Shown piece by piece: positions 29,065 to 38,153 of a stretch of 64,000 nt of DNA (the stretch's first letter is position 1; each line of letters opens with the position of its first letter). The position numbers and the translations under genes are program-made. This DNA is from RPQJ01 sp963754125 (GTDB lineage Bacteria > Pseudomonadota > Gammaproteobacteria > Steroidobacterales > Steroidobacteraceae). The stretch lies in assembly GCA_963754125.1 (NCBI GenBank), contig CAVWEX010000001.1, positions 868,001-932,000 of the forward strand, given 5' to 3'. Under the pieces are notes generated by a model. The model did no database searches. It was not told the DNA's origin and saw nothing but the letters and a program-made list of their open reading frames with translations.

Positions 29065-29151
29065 GACGTCCCCCTTCGCTGACAGCCAGCGGTGCGGGGA
29101 CTAGTATTGCACGCGCCGCCGGCACGCCCTTTCGACCACAGGAGAACGCTC

Positions 29152-29697
29152 ATGCTCGCATCCGCCGTCCGACGCACCGCGCTGGTGGGTCTCGCCCTGC
29201 TGGCTTCCGCCGGCATCGCAATCGCCGCCACGCCGTCCGTGGGCCAGCCGGCGCCCGCGTTCAAGCTGCAGGACCAGGACGGCAAGTGGCACTCGCTCGG
29301 CGACTACAAGGGCAAGTGGGTCGCGATCTACTTCTATCCCAAGGACGACACGCCGGGCTGCACGACCCAGGCCTGCAGCTTCCGCGACAACATCTTCGCC
29401 TTCAACAAGGAAGGCGCCGTGATCGTCGGCATCAGCGTGGACGACGTCGCCTCGCACAAGAAGTTCGCCGAGAAGCACGGCCTGCCGTTCGCCCTGCTCG
29501 CCGACGCCGACAAGGCCGTGGCGAAGCAGTACGGAGTGCTCAAGAACTACGGCGTCGTCGAGTTCGCGCGCCGCGACACGTTCCTGATCGACCCCGAGGG
29601 CCGCATCGCCAAGCACTACGAGTCGGTGGATCCGGACGGCCACTCCAAGGTCGTGCTCGAGGACATCAAGGCGATGAAGTCGAAGTCGAGCGGCTGA
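29152..29697 (+). CDS. Exported thioredoxin-dependent peroxiredoxin (BCP/PrxQ type)
   Basis: Reduces peroxides with a peroxidatic cysteine. The 181-residue product has YPKDDTPGCTTQAC, where the first Cys (near residue 75) is peroxidatic and the Cys five residues later is the resolving residue of atypical 2-Cys PrxQ proteins. An N-terminal hydrophobic segment (ALVGLALLASAGIAIAATP) predicts export to the periplasm; the E. coli Bcp is cytoplasmic. The ATG at 29152 follows an AGGAGAA ribosome-binding site. Confidence 0.92.
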   Translation: MLASAVRRTALVGLALLASAGIAIAATPSVGQPAPAFKLQDQDGKWHSLGDYKGKWVAIYFYPKDDTPGCTTQACSFRDNIFAFNKEGAVIVGISVDDVASHKKFAEKHGLPFALLADADKAVAKQYGVLKNYGVVEFARRDTFLIDPEGRIAKHYESVDPDGHSKVVLEDIKAMKSKSSG

Positions 29698-29763
29698 CCC
29701 TGACGACCGCATGCGACGCAGGGCACCAGCCGGGGTCCCGGTCACGGCCGGGCATCGCGTCCG

Positions 29764-30939
29764 TCAGGCCTTCAGCGCGCGGATGGCCCGGTCGAGGCCT
29801 TCGAGGGTGAGCGGGAACATCCGCTCGCCGAGCAGCTGCCGCGTGATGCCGATCGAGGCGATGTAGTCCCAGCGGTCCTCGGGCTCCGGGTTGAGCCAGG
29901 CGTGCTTCTGGAAGCGCTGCGTGATCCGCTGCATCCACGCCGCGCCCGCCTCGTCGTTCCAGTGCTCGATGCTGCCGCCGGGCTGCATGATCTCGTAGGG
30001 ACTCATGCTCGCGTCGCCGACGAAGATCACGCGGTAGTCCGGAGGGTAGGTGCGCAGGATCTCGAGGGTCGGGGTGCGTTCGCCATGGCGGCGCCGGCCA
30101 TCCTTCCACATCGATTCGTAGACGAAGTTGTGGAAGTAGTAGTACTCGAGGTGCTTGAACTCGCTGCGCGCCGCCGAGAAGAGTTCCTCGCACACGCGCA
30201 CGTGGCTCTCCATCGAGCCGCCGACGTCGAGGAACAGCAGCACCTTGACCGCGTTGTGGCGCTCCGGGACGAACTTGAGGTCCAGCAGCCCGGCGTTGCG
30301 GGCGGTCGAGGAGATCGTGCCGTCGAGGTCGAATTCCTCGGCCGCGCCCTCGCGCGCGAAGCGGCGCAGCTTGCGCAGCGCGACCTTGATGTTGCGGGTG
30401 CCGAGCTGGACGCCGTCGTCGAGGTTGCGGTACTCGCGCTTCTCCCAGACCTTGACGGCCCTGCGGTTGCCGCCCTGCCCGCCGATGCGGATGCCCTCGG
30501 GGTTGAAGCCGCCGTGGCCGAACGGCGAGGTGCCGCCCGTGCCGATCCACTTGTTGCCGCCCTCGTGCCGGCCATTCTGCTCCTTGAGCCGCTCCTCGAG
30601 CGTCTGCATGAGCTTTTCCCAGCCGCCGAGCGCCTCGATCTGCGCCTTCTCCTCGTCGGTGAAGCTGCGCTCCATCAGCTTGCGCAGCCACTCGGCCGGG
30701 ACCTCCGCGCCCAGGGCCGCGAAGGCCTGCTCGATGCCCTTGAAGTGCGCCGCGAACGCGCGGTCGAAACGGTCGAAGTGCTTCTCGTCCTTCACCATCG
30801 CGGCGCGGGCGAGGTAGTAGAAGTCGTCCACGTCGTAGCCGGCCACGCCCGCCTCGAGCGCCTTCAGCAGCGTCAGGTGCTCGGTGAGCGAGACCGGGAT
30901 GCCCGCTTCGCGCAGCGCGAAGAAGAAGCGCGTCAGCAT
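29764..30939 (-). CDS. VWA-domain protein, CoxE-like
   Basis: The 391-residue product has a helical N-terminal part (MLTRFFFALREAGIPVSLTEHL) and a C-terminal von Willebrand A-like domain whose metal site is DVGGSMESH near residue 240, with a conserved aspartate in VGDASMSPYEIM. Such proteins act with MoxR AAA+ ATPases in metal-cofactor insertion or complex remodelling; the target here is not known. The MoxR partner is the next upstream gene on the same strand, separated by a repeat-rich gap. Confidence 0.85.
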   Translation of the reverse strand: MLTRFFFALREAGIPVSLTEHLTLLKALEAGVAGYDVDDFYYLARAAMVKDEKHFDRFDRAFAAHFKGIEQAFAALGAEVPAEWLRKLMERSFTDEEKAQIEALGGWEKLMQTLEERLKEQNGRHEGGNKWIGTGGTSPFGHGGFNPEGIRIGGQGGNRRAVKVWEKREYRNLDDGVQLGTRNIKVALRKLRRFAREGAAEEFDLDGTISSTARNAGLLDLKFVPERHNAVKVLLFLDVGGSMESHVRVCEELFSAARSEFKHLEYYYFHNFVYESMWKDGRRRHGERTPTLEILRTYPPDYRVIFVGDASMSPYEIMQPGGSIEHWNDEAGAAWMQRITQRFQKHAWLNPEPEDRWDYIASIGITRQLLGERMFPLTLEGLDRAIRALKA

Positions 30940-30981
30940 GGGTCGGCCCGACGTGCAGTGGCTCGCGCTGTCGCGTCCAAA

Positions 30982-31262
30982 CCGGGCGGTCTGGCAGGGA
31001 CGCCGTGAACCCATCCCTGGGGGCTCCGCGCGCGACGTCCTGTCGCGCGACGGCCCGGCCAGACCGCCCGGTCCGGACGCTCCGTGCCGTGACCACGGCT
31101 GTCGAAGGACTGACCAGAACGTCTCATCGGCGGATGCGGTGGAATCGAAGACCCAACCACGTGGTCGGCGTGTCGGACGTGCTCCCCGGGCCGTCGCGCG
31201 ACAGGACGTCGCGCGCGGAGCCTACAGGGACGTACTTGCGGCGACCCGGGGAGCAGGTCCGG
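30982..31262. repeat. Block of nested inverted repeats (REP/BIME-like) in the VWA-MoxR gap
   Basis: CCGGGCGGTCTGG (30982-30994) pairs with CCAGACCGCCCGG (31059-31071). A 37-base segment at 31022-31058 recurs as a perfect reverse complement at 31186-31222. GCTCCCCGGG (31181-31190) pairs with CCCGGGGAGC (31245-31254), extending imperfectly to about 31174 and 31262. This fills most of the 367-base gap 30940-31306, where I see no gene. It looks like two head-to-head copies of an extragenic palindromic element. Confidence 0.75.
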
Positions 31263-31306
31263 CATGTCGACCGCGCGGCACGGTGGCAGCACCAGCCATG
31301 GCCCGC

Positions 31307-32161
31307 TCACGACCGCGACTGCCGCCGCTGCAGGAAGATGAGCTGCTCGAACAGGTGCACGTCCTGCTCGTTCTTGAGCAACGCGCCGTAGAGCGGCGGC
31401 AGGCTCTTGCGCGGGTCGTCGGTGCGCAGTGCCTCGGGCGGCACGTCCTCGGCGAGCAGCAGCTTGAGCCAGTCGAGCAGCTCCGAGGTCGAGGGCTTCT
31501 TCTTGAGCCCCGGCACCTCGCGCAGCTTGTAGAACGCGTTCAGAGCCTCCGACAGCAGCTCGCGCTTGAGGTCGGGGAAGTGCACGGCGACGATCCGCGT
31601 CATCGTCTCGGCGTCCGGGAAGCGGATGAAGTGGAAGAAGCAGCGACGCAGGAAGGCGTCCGGCAGCTCCTTCTCGTTGTTGCTCGTGATCACCACGACC
31701 GGTCGCTTGCGCGCCTTGATGAACTCGCGCGTCTCGTGAACGTAGAACTCCATTCGGTCGAGCTCGAGCAGCAGGTCGTTCGGGAACTCGATGTCGGCCT
31801 TGTCGATCTCGTCGATCAGCAGCACGGACTGCTGGTCGCTGTCGAAGGCCTCCCACAGCCGGCCCTTCACGATGTAGTTGCGGATGTCGTGGACCTTCGC
31901 CTCGCCGAGCTGCGAGTCGCGCAGGCGCGAGACCGCGTCGTACTCGTACAGGCCGTGCTGCGCCTTGGTCGTGGACTTGATGTGCCAGCGGTAGAGCGGC
32001 ATGCCGAGCGCGGCCGCCACCTCCTCCGCGAGCTGCGTCTTGCCGGTGCCGGGCTCGCCCTTGACGAGCAGCGGCCGCGCCAGCGTGACGGCCGCGTTCA
32101 CGGCCATCATCAGGTCCTCGGTGGCGACGTAGCGCTCGGTGCCTTCGAATCTCTGCTTCAC
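31307..32161 (-). CDS. MoxR-family AAA+ ATPase
   Basis: The 284-residue product has Walker A KGEPGTGKTQLAEEV near residue 35, Walker B VLLIDEIDKAD near residue 100 and sensor region ITSNNEKELPDAFLRRC near 140, typical of MoxR ATPases. These chaperone-like motors usually work with a VWA protein, here the CoxE-like gene downstream. The GTG at 32161 (followed by KQRFEGTERYVATEDL) matches the family N-terminus; an ATG at 32203 would add 14 residues of low-complexity sequence. Confidence 0.9.
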   Translation of the reverse strand: MKQRFEGTERYVATEDLMMAVNAAVTLARPLLVKGEPGTGKTQLAEEVAAALGMPLYRWHIKSTTKAQHGLYEYDAVSRLRDSQLGEAKVHDIRNYIVKGRLWEAFDSDQQSVLLIDEIDKADIEFPNDLLLELDRMEFYVHETREFIKARKRPVVVITSNNEKELPDAFLRRCFFHFIRFPDAETMTRIVAVHFPDLKRELLSEALNAFYKLREVPGLKKKPSTSELLDWLKLLLAEDVPPEALRTDDPRKSLPPLYGALLKNEQDVHLFEQLIFLQRRQSRS

Positions 32162-32271
32162 GGGCCGTCCTCGGCGCGGCGCCGCGGCCGCGAGTGCCCG
32201 CATTGTAACGAAAGCGGGCGCCGCCACCCGCGGGGGGCAGCGGCGCCCGGGGACCGGAGGAGGGATGCCGG

Positions 32272-35067
32272 TCAGTACTTGTAGCGCAGGCCGAGGAAGT
32301 ACTGCCGACCGGTGTGGTGGTAGTACGAAAGGCGCTCCGCCCTCGAGTCCACCCACTGGTCCTGGAACTCGTCGGTCAGGTTCAGGGCCTCGAACGTGAA
32401 CTGCAGCGCTTCGCTGTAGGTCCAGGTCGCGGAGAAGTCGACGTTGAGGGTGTCGGCCGTTCCCTCGACGTCGGCGCCGTTGCGTCCCGGCACCGTGGTC
32501 AGGTACTCGTCGCGGTAGGCGGCGGACAGCCGCGTGCTGAAGGTCTGGTCCTCGTAGTACAGCGTGGCGTTAAAGGCGTTCTGGGAAAGGCCGGTCAGGT
32601 CTGTGGTCGCCGCCACGCTCCCATCGGCGTTGAGGTAGTCGACCTCGGAATCGACATAGGTGTAGTTCAGGATCAGGCCGAAGTTCTTCCAGAAGCTGGG
32701 AAGGCCGAAGAACGGCTGCTGGTAGCTGATCTCGAGGCCCTCGAGGTCGCCGCCCGGCGTGTTGGTCGGGATCGAGAACACCCAGTCGGCCTCCGGCGAG
32801 CAGCCTGGCACGGTGCCGCAGGCCGCGACCGCGATCGAGTCCGGCAGCCCATACGGGTTTCCCGTGAAGGGGCGCGTCTCCCGGGCGGTGCTCACGAAGG
32901 TGCCGATGTCCTTGTAGAACAACGCGAGGGACAGCAGCGCGTCGTCGGCGAAATACCACTCGAACGACAGGTCATAGGCATCGGCCTCGTACGGATCGAG
33001 CGTCGGGTTGCCGGTGGTCACCGTGCGGTTGTTGCCCGAGACGCTGACCGTGGTCGACGGCGCGAGACTGCCGAGGCCGGGCCGTGTCATTACCCGGGCA
33101 GCCGAGAAGCGCACCAGGAAGTCATCGGTGACGTCCGCCACGAGGTTCAGCGACGGCAGGAAGTTGTCGTAGTCGTTGCTGCCCTTGATGCTGACCGGCA
33201 GTCCGCCCGAGAAGGCATAGCCGGTCGAGGTCAGGTCGGTCTCGACCCAACGCACGCCGACGTTGCCGCGGAACGGCGTGTCCCACGCGTCGAACCGGAA
33301 GTCGAGCTGACCGTACAGGCCGAGGTCGTCCTCCTCCACCGTCTGGTTGTTGCCGAGCGACGGCTCGATGCCCATCGGGAAGACGGCCTGGTCGTAGAGG
33401 CTGAACAGCTTGCCCGCCTTCTTCACGTTCGGCACCAGCCAGCGCAGCACGGTGCCGGAAGGCGCGCCGAGCCCCGAGATCCGGGTGAGCTGGCTGTAGT
33501 CGGCGATGGGCGTCGCTGCCGCAGAAGCGGGAATGCTGGCCTCGAGGTTCGAGGTCGTTCCGTTCGAGCGCCGCTCCTCGGTCGTCTCGAACTCATATGA
33601 CTTCAGCTGCAGACCCGCCGAGAACGTGAGCGCGTCGTTGAAGTCGTACCCACCGTCGAGGCTGAAGGTCGTAAACGTGTTCGTCGCCGTCTGCGGGCGC
33701 AGGCGGATCTGCGAAAGCGTCCACACGGCCGGATCCGTCACGTCCGTCGCCCCGTAGGTGATCCGCGGCAGGCGGTCGTTACCCCGGAAGTCGTAGACGT
33801 AGCCGTCGATGTCGTTGCGATCGAACAGCAGCGTGGTCTGGCGGGGGTTGTCGTGGTCCGACTCCGCCCAGCCGGCGTAGGCTCGAAGCTGGCCCCAGTC
33901 GAATTCGTTCGTGGCATCCAGGGAGAACTGGGTGAACTCGGTGGTGAGTTCGTCGTACCGCTGCTCCGACCGGATATCGACGTCGTTGAACTCGCCGTAG
34001 ACGATCGACGACGTGTTCTGGTCCTGACGGATCTCCGCGGCCACCACGTCCACCCCGCCGATGCCCGACGCGCCGCCGGCGCTGAACACCGGCGCCTGCA
34101 GGAACATCTCCGTGCGCGAGCCGTCGAGCTTGGAGTACAGGCCGTCGAGGGTGATCAGCAAGTCATCGGTGGCTGCGAACTGCAGCGATCCGGTCAGGCC
34201 GAGGCGATCCTGCTCGTGAGTGTAGCGGTCGTAGCGCGGAATTCGCGGGCGGAACGCGGCGTTCAGTTCCGGGAGCGTGGGCGCCGACGAATACGACGGG
34301 TCGAGAGTCGTGAAGCCGCCGTTCTGCCATCGCACGGTGCTCGACCCGTTGTCGTACAGAGTGCGCTCCGAGTAAGCGGCGGAAACCAGGGCGCCGAAGC
34401 GTCCGTCCGCGAACGTGTTGCTCAGCATGATCGCCGCGCGCGGATCCATCTCCTCGCTGAGGTCGTTGTAGCCGGCCTGAAGAGATGTGACCACCGTCAG
34501 CCCGTTGTAGTCGAACGGACGCGCCGCGAGCAGGTCCACCGTGGCGCCGAGCGAGCCTTCCTCGAGGTCCGCCGAGGCGGTCTTGCGCACCGTCATCCGG
34601 TTGAACAACTCCGACGCGAACACGTTGAAGTCGAAGGCGCGGCTGCGGTTGGTGCCGCCGGTCGCATCCGTCCCGCCCGCCGTGCTCAACGCCTCCATGC
34701 CGTTGATGCGCACGCGAGTGAACTGCGGACCGAGGCCGCGAACGGTGATCTGGCGGCCCTCACCCGCATCCCGGGCAATCGACACGCCGGGTATGCGCTG
34801 CAGCGACTCGGCGAGGTTCAGGTCGGGGAAGTCGGCGATGTCCTCGGCCAGGATGGTGTCCACTGCGCCGATCGAATCCCGCTTGACGTCGAGCGAGGCA
34901 CCCAGGCTTGCCCGGAAGCCGACGACGACGATCTCCTCGAGTTCCTGCTCGGCAGGCTCGGATGCCTCCTGTGCATGCGCCGACACGGCCACGCCGGCGA
35001 GGGCGAGTGCGATGGCATGCGCGAGCAGCGTTCGCGTCGGATGACGGCTGGTCAGATGATTGGTCAT
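32272..35067 (-). CDS. TonB-dependent outer-membrane receptor (Xanthomonas/Caulobacter type)
   Basis: Active outer-membrane importer. The 931-residue product has a signal peptide ending near SAHA, a TonB-box-like EIVVVGFRASL near residue 45, a plug domain (AESLQRIPGVSIARDAGEGRQITVRGLGPQFTRVRING split over residues 80-115) and a long beta-barrel ending in an aromatic residue (LGLRYKY). The family TIGR01782-like pattern is linked with plant-polysaccharide uptake. A LacI-type operator 48 bases upstream ties it to the uronate genes, so the likely ligand is pectin-derived oligogalacturonate (inference). Confidence 0.92.
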   Translation of the reverse strand: MTNHLTSRHPTRTLLAHAIALALAGVAVSAHAQEASEPAEQELEEIVVVGFRASLGASLDVKRDSIGAVDTILAEDIADFPDLNLAESLQRIPGVSIARDAGEGRQITVRGLGPQFTRVRINGMEALSTAGGTDATGGTNRSRAFDFNVFASELFNRMTVRKTASADLEEGSLGATVDLLAARPFDYNGLTVVTSLQAGYNDLSEEMDPRAAIMLSNTFADGRFGALVSAAYSERTLYDNGSSTVRWQNGGFTTLDPSYSSAPTLPELNAAFRPRIPRYDRYTHEQDRLGLTGSLQFAATDDLLITLDGLYSKLDGSRTEMFLQAPVFSAGGASGIGGVDVVAAEIRQDQNTSSIVYGEFNDVDIRSEQRYDELTTEFTQFSLDATNEFDWGQLRAYAGWAESDHDNPRQTTLLFDRNDIDGYVYDFRGNDRLPRITYGATDVTDPAVWTLSQIRLRPQTATNTFTTFSLDGGYDFNDALTFSAGLQLKSYEFETTEERRSNGTTSNLEASIPASAAATPIADYSQLTRISGLGAPSGTVLRWLVPNVKKAGKLFSLYDQAVFPMGIEPSLGNNQTVEEDDLGLYGQLDFRFDAWDTPFRGNVGVRWVETDLTSTGYAFSGGLPVSIKGSNDYDNFLPSLNLVADVTDDFLVRFSAARVMTRPGLGSLAPSTTVSVSGNNRTVTTGNPTLDPYEADAYDLSFEWYFADDALLSLALFYKDIGTFVSTARETRPFTGNPYGLPDSIAVAACGTVPGCSPEADWVFSIPTNTPGGDLEGLEISYQQPFFGLPSFWKNFGLILNYTYVDSEVDYLNADGSVAATTDLTGLSQNAFNATLYYEDQTFSTRLSAAYRDEYLTTVPGRNGADVEGTADTLNVDFSATWTYSEALQFTFEALNLTDEFQDQWVDSRAERLSYYHHTGRQYFLGLRYKY

Positions 35068-35114
35068 GTGCTCCCCCGAGCTGGTCTGTGCTGAGCGACG
35101 ATTCACGGCGATCT

Positions 35115-35130
35115 ATGACACCGGTGACAT
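35115..35130. promoter_or_regulatory. LacI-type operator A, upstream of the TonB receptor
   Basis: ATGACACCGGTGACAT, a near-perfect palindrome (one mismatch from ATGACACCGGTGTCAT) centred on CCGG. It shares the core TGACACCGGT with four other sites in this locus. Confidence 0.8.
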
Positions 35131-35217
35131 TGCGAGTATTCAGCCATCCGCGAAAGGAATCAAGCGCTGTAGCGCACGCCGTTTGCTGCGGCGCAAGATC
35201 CCGAGCTCGGCGATTTG

Positions 35218-36120
35218 CTAGCCGAGATCGAGCAGGAGCCGCAGTCGCAGCTCGTCGCCCACCGGCACTCCAACGGGACGTGCACCCGGGAAAGCGCAGT
35301 TCTGCATGCTCGGCTCCTGGCGCAGGACCCAGTGGGGCCAGGGTCGGCCGTCGACCTCGCACGCCACTCGAACCCGCTCCGGCCAGGGCGCCGGCAGCGA
35401 CGGCCAGCTGAAGTCGATCGCGTCGCCGGCTTCGATCGCCGCCGGCGTCGCATGCAACTCGCGGCCGTCGCCGTGGATGACGACGCGCTCGCTGTTGCCA
35501 AAGCGGATCGAAGGGCCTCCGTACCCCTTCTCGTCGTCGGTGCCCGCAATCTCGACGCCGCCGCGCAGGCCGCGGAGCCGCACCTCGACCTCCACGCGCC
35601 TTCGCCCGCCGTGGGTCGGGTATGCACGAATTCGGCTGTTTTCCTCGACGATCGCCGTCGCCCGGCCGTCGAGCTGCACCCGCCACAACACGAGCACGTC
35701 GATCTGCGCCGAGCCGTCCGGCAACTCGCTCACCGTCGTTTCGGTCACATCGAGCTCGAGTCCCTGCCCGACCCAGCCGTCTGCAACGCGCACGCCGTCG
35801 ACGAGGATCCGCCGCCAGGCCCAGAACAGGCCGCGATGGTGCAGGTGGTCTGCGGGAGCGTCCTCCGTGATGACTTCGCCGCCGACAGAGTGCAGTGGGT
35901 GCACGTAGTGAAGGCGCCACGGCTCGCGTCCGGGCTCTGCACGACGGCGGTAGTACAGCACCGGCCGATCGCCCTCGAGCAGGCGGACACCGTCGACCTC
36001 GGTCAGCGCCGAGACATGGGCGGCAGACGCGTCCAGCGTTTGAGATGCACAGGCGCCGAGCATCAGGGTCGCTCCCAAAGCGGCCAGGACCTGGCCCGCC
36101 TCTCGCGGAAGGCCGGCCAT
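35218..36120 (-). CDS. DUF6807 (PmoA-family) lipoprotein
   Basis: Function unknown. The signal peptide MAGLPREAGQVLAALGATLM ends in a lipobox LGAC, so the mature 280-residue protein is a lipoprotein. The conserved core HPLHSVGGEVITEDAPADH followed by LHHRGLFWAWRRI is the hallmark of the DUF6807/PmoA family, often found beside glycan-degradation genes. I chose the ATG at 36120: the longer readings (ATG at 36156 or 36174) would place operator B inside the coding sequence, and the short form has a normal lipoprotein signal. Role in pectin use is inferred from its operator and neighbours. Confidence 0.8.
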   Translation of the reverse strand: MAGLPREAGQVLAALGATLMLGACASQTLDASAAHVSALTEVDGVRLLEGDRPVLYYRRRAEPGREPWRLHYVHPLHSVGGEVITEDAPADHLHHRGLFWAWRRILVDGVRVADGWVGQGLELDVTETTVSELPDGSAQIDVLVLWRVQLDGRATAIVEENSRIRAYPTHGGRRRVEVEVRLRGLRGGVEIAGTDDEKGYGGPSIRFGNSERVVIHGDGRELHATPAAIEAGDAIDFSWPSLPAPWPERVRVACEVDGRPWPHWVLRQEPSMQNCAFPGARPVGVPVGDELRLRLLLDLG

Positions 36121-36140
36121 CGGCGCGTGTTCGCGGCTGG

Positions 36141-36156
36141 GTGACACCGGTGCCAT
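36141..36156. promoter_or_regulatory. LacI-type operator B, between the DUF6807 gene and eda
   Basis: GTGACACCGGTGCCAT with the shared core TGACACCGGT. It lies 21 bases before the lipoprotein ATG and about 85 bases before eda, so it may act on both divergent units. Confidence 0.75.
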
Positions 36157-36240
36157 CTTGGGGCAGGCTATCATGGCGGATAGCCCTGCGACATCGCGGG
36201 CCGGCCCGCAACCGGGGAGAGTCACACGAGGTGGACCGAA

Positions 36241-36924
36241 GTGGCAGCAGCAGACCGCATGGCCGTTCTCACCGCACTGATGCAGCAGTCCATCGTCCCG
36301 GTTTTCTACGACCCGGACGTCGAGGTCTGCCGCAGCGTCATCAAGGCCTGTGCCGACGGCGGTGCGAAGTGCGTGGAGTTCACGAACCGCGGCGACTTCG
36401 CGGCGCATGTCTTTCTCGAGGTCACGCGGCACTTCGCCACGGCCGATCCCTCGGTGATCATGGGCGTGGGCTCGATCGTGGATGCGCCGACGGCGGGGCT
36501 GTACATCGCGAACGGCGCGAAGTTCGTGGTCGGTCCGCTGCTCAACGCGGAGGTGGCGCGGCTCTGCAACCGCCGCGGCATTCCGTACAGCCCGGGCTGC
36601 GGCTCGGCGACCGAGATCGGGGACGCGCAGGAGCTCGGCTGCGAACTCGTCAAGGTCTTTCCCGGCGCGTCGGTCGGTGGCCCGGACTTCGTGCGCAGCG
36701 TCATGGCGCCCATGCCCTGGACGCGAATCATGCCCACCGGCGGCGTCGAGCCGACGGAGGAATCCCTGCGCAAGTGGTTCGCCGCGGGCATCGTCGCCTG
36801 CGGCATCGGCAGCAACCTGATCACCCGTGACCTGCTGAAGGCGAGGGACTACGCCGGGCTCGAGCGCAAGGTCCGGGACACCCTCGAGCTCGCGGCACGG
36901 ATCAAGCGGGAGCTGGGGCGTTGA
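36241..36924 (+). CDS. eda: KDPG aldolase (2-dehydro-3-deoxy-phosphogluconate aldolase)
   Basis: Cleaves KDPG to pyruvate and glyceraldehyde 3-phosphate, the last step of uronate breakdown. The 227-residue class I aldolase shows the catalytic Glu in KCVEFTNRGD near residue 46, and the Schiff-base Lys in ELVKVFPGASVGGPDF near residue 137. The GTG at 36241 is chosen because a GAGGTGG ribosome-binding site ends about six bases upstream; ATG at 36259 is the alternative. First of eda-kdgK-esterase. Confidence 0.92.
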   Translation: MAAADRMAVLTALMQQSIVPVFYDPDVEVCRSVIKACADGGAKCVEFTNRGDFAAHVFLEVTRHFATADPSVIMGVGSIVDAPTAGLYIANGAKFVVGPLLNAEVARLCNRRGIPYSPGCGSATEIGDAQELGCELVKVFPGASVGGPDFVRSVMAPMPWTRIMPTGGVEPTEESLRKWFAAGIVACGIGSNLITRDLLKARDYAGLERKVRDTLELAARIKRELGR

Positions 36925-36964
36925 CCGCGGACGACCGCTCCACCGAACACGAGGTATCCACGAC

Positions 36965-38065
36965 ATGGCTGAACTGAAGGTCAAGCCGGCCGAAGCAGCC
37001 CGCTGGGACTGCGTCTCCTTCGGCGAGGTGATGTTGCGCTTCGACCCCGGCTTCGGCCGGGTGCGCAACGCCCGCAGCTTCAACGTCTGGGAGGGCGGCG
37101 GCGAGTACAACGTCGCGCGCGCGATGCGCAAATGCTGGGGCAAGCGTGCCGCGGTGGTGACCGCCCTGCCCCGCAACGACCTCGGCTGGCTGGTCGAGGA
37201 CTTCATCCTGCAGGGCGGCGTCGACCTGTCGCACGTGATCTGGCGCGACTTCGACGGCCTCGGGCGCAACACGCGCGTGGGGCTCAACTTCACCGAGAAG
37301 GGCTTCGGCATCCGTCCCGCGCTCGGCTGCTCGGACCGCGGCCACTCGGCCGCGTCGCAGATCCGTCCCGGCGAGGTGAACTGGGAGCAACTGTTCGGCG
37401 AGCAAGGCGTGCGCTGGTTCCACACCGGCGGAATCTTCGCTGCGCTCGCCTCCAACACCGCCGAGGCGGTGATCGAGGCCGTGCAGGTCGCGAAGAAGTA
37501 CGGCACGGTCGTGGCCTACGACCTCAACTACCGCGCCTCGCTGTGGAAAGCCCAAGGCGGCAAGGACGGCGCGCAGCGCGTCAACCGCGAGATCGCCCGC
37601 TACGTCGACGTGATGATCGGCAACGAGGAGGACTTCACGGCCTGCCTCGGGTTCGAGGTCGAGGGTGCGGACGAGCACCTGACCAACGTCGAGGTCGACG
37701 GCTTCAAGGCGATGATCGAGGAGGCGGTGCGGGCGTTCCCGAACTTCCGGGTCGCGGCCACCACGCTGCGCAACGCGCGCACCGCGACCTTCAACGACTG
37801 GTCGGCGATCCTCTGGCACGACGGTCAGGTCTACGAATCCGTCCAGCGGCCGAACCTCGAGATCTACGACCGCGTCGGCGGCGGCGACGGGTTCGCCTCG
37901 GGCCTCGCCTACGCCTTCCTCGAGGGCAAGGGGCCGCAGGCGGCGGTGGAGTACGGAGCGGCCCATGGGGCACTCGCCATGACCACGCCCGGCGACACGT
38001 CGATGGTGCGCCTCGAGGAGGTGGAGGCCGCCATGGCCGGCAAGGGCGCGCGCGTCATCCGCTGA
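36965..38065 (+). CDS. kdgK: 2-keto-3-deoxygluconate kinase (PfkB family)
   Basis: Phosphorylates KDG to KDPG. The 366-residue product is a ribokinase/PfkB fold: N-terminal substrate-binding GGGEYNVARAMRK near residue 44, and C-terminal DRVGGGDGFASGLAYAF with the catalytic Asp near residue 307. Adjacent to eda, and KduD/UxaA in the same locus make its substrate, so KDG specificity is well supported by context. Confidence 0.92.
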   Translation: MAELKVKPAEAARWDCVSFGEVMLRFDPGFGRVRNARSFNVWEGGGEYNVARAMRKCWGKRAAVVTALPRNDLGWLVEDFILQGGVDLSHVIWRDFDGLGRNTRVGLNFTEKGFGIRPALGCSDRGHSAASQIRPGEVNWEQLFGEQGVRWFHTGGIFAALASNTAEAVIEAVQVAKKYGTVVAYDLNYRASLWKAQGGKDGAQRVNREIARYVDVMIGNEEDFTACLGFEVEGADEHLTNVEVDGFKAMIEEAVRAFPNFRVAATTLRNARTATFNDWSAILWHDGQVYESVQRPNLEIYDRVGGGDGFASGLAYAFLEGKGPQAAVEYGAAHGALAMTTPGDTSMVRLEEVEAAMAGKGARVIR

Positions 38066-38153
38066 CGGCGCATCGAGCCGAACCGATGACCCGCCTCTCG
38101 CGACGGCCGTCCCGACGGACGATGGCAGCCGCCGGGGAGCAACGGTCAGCGAA

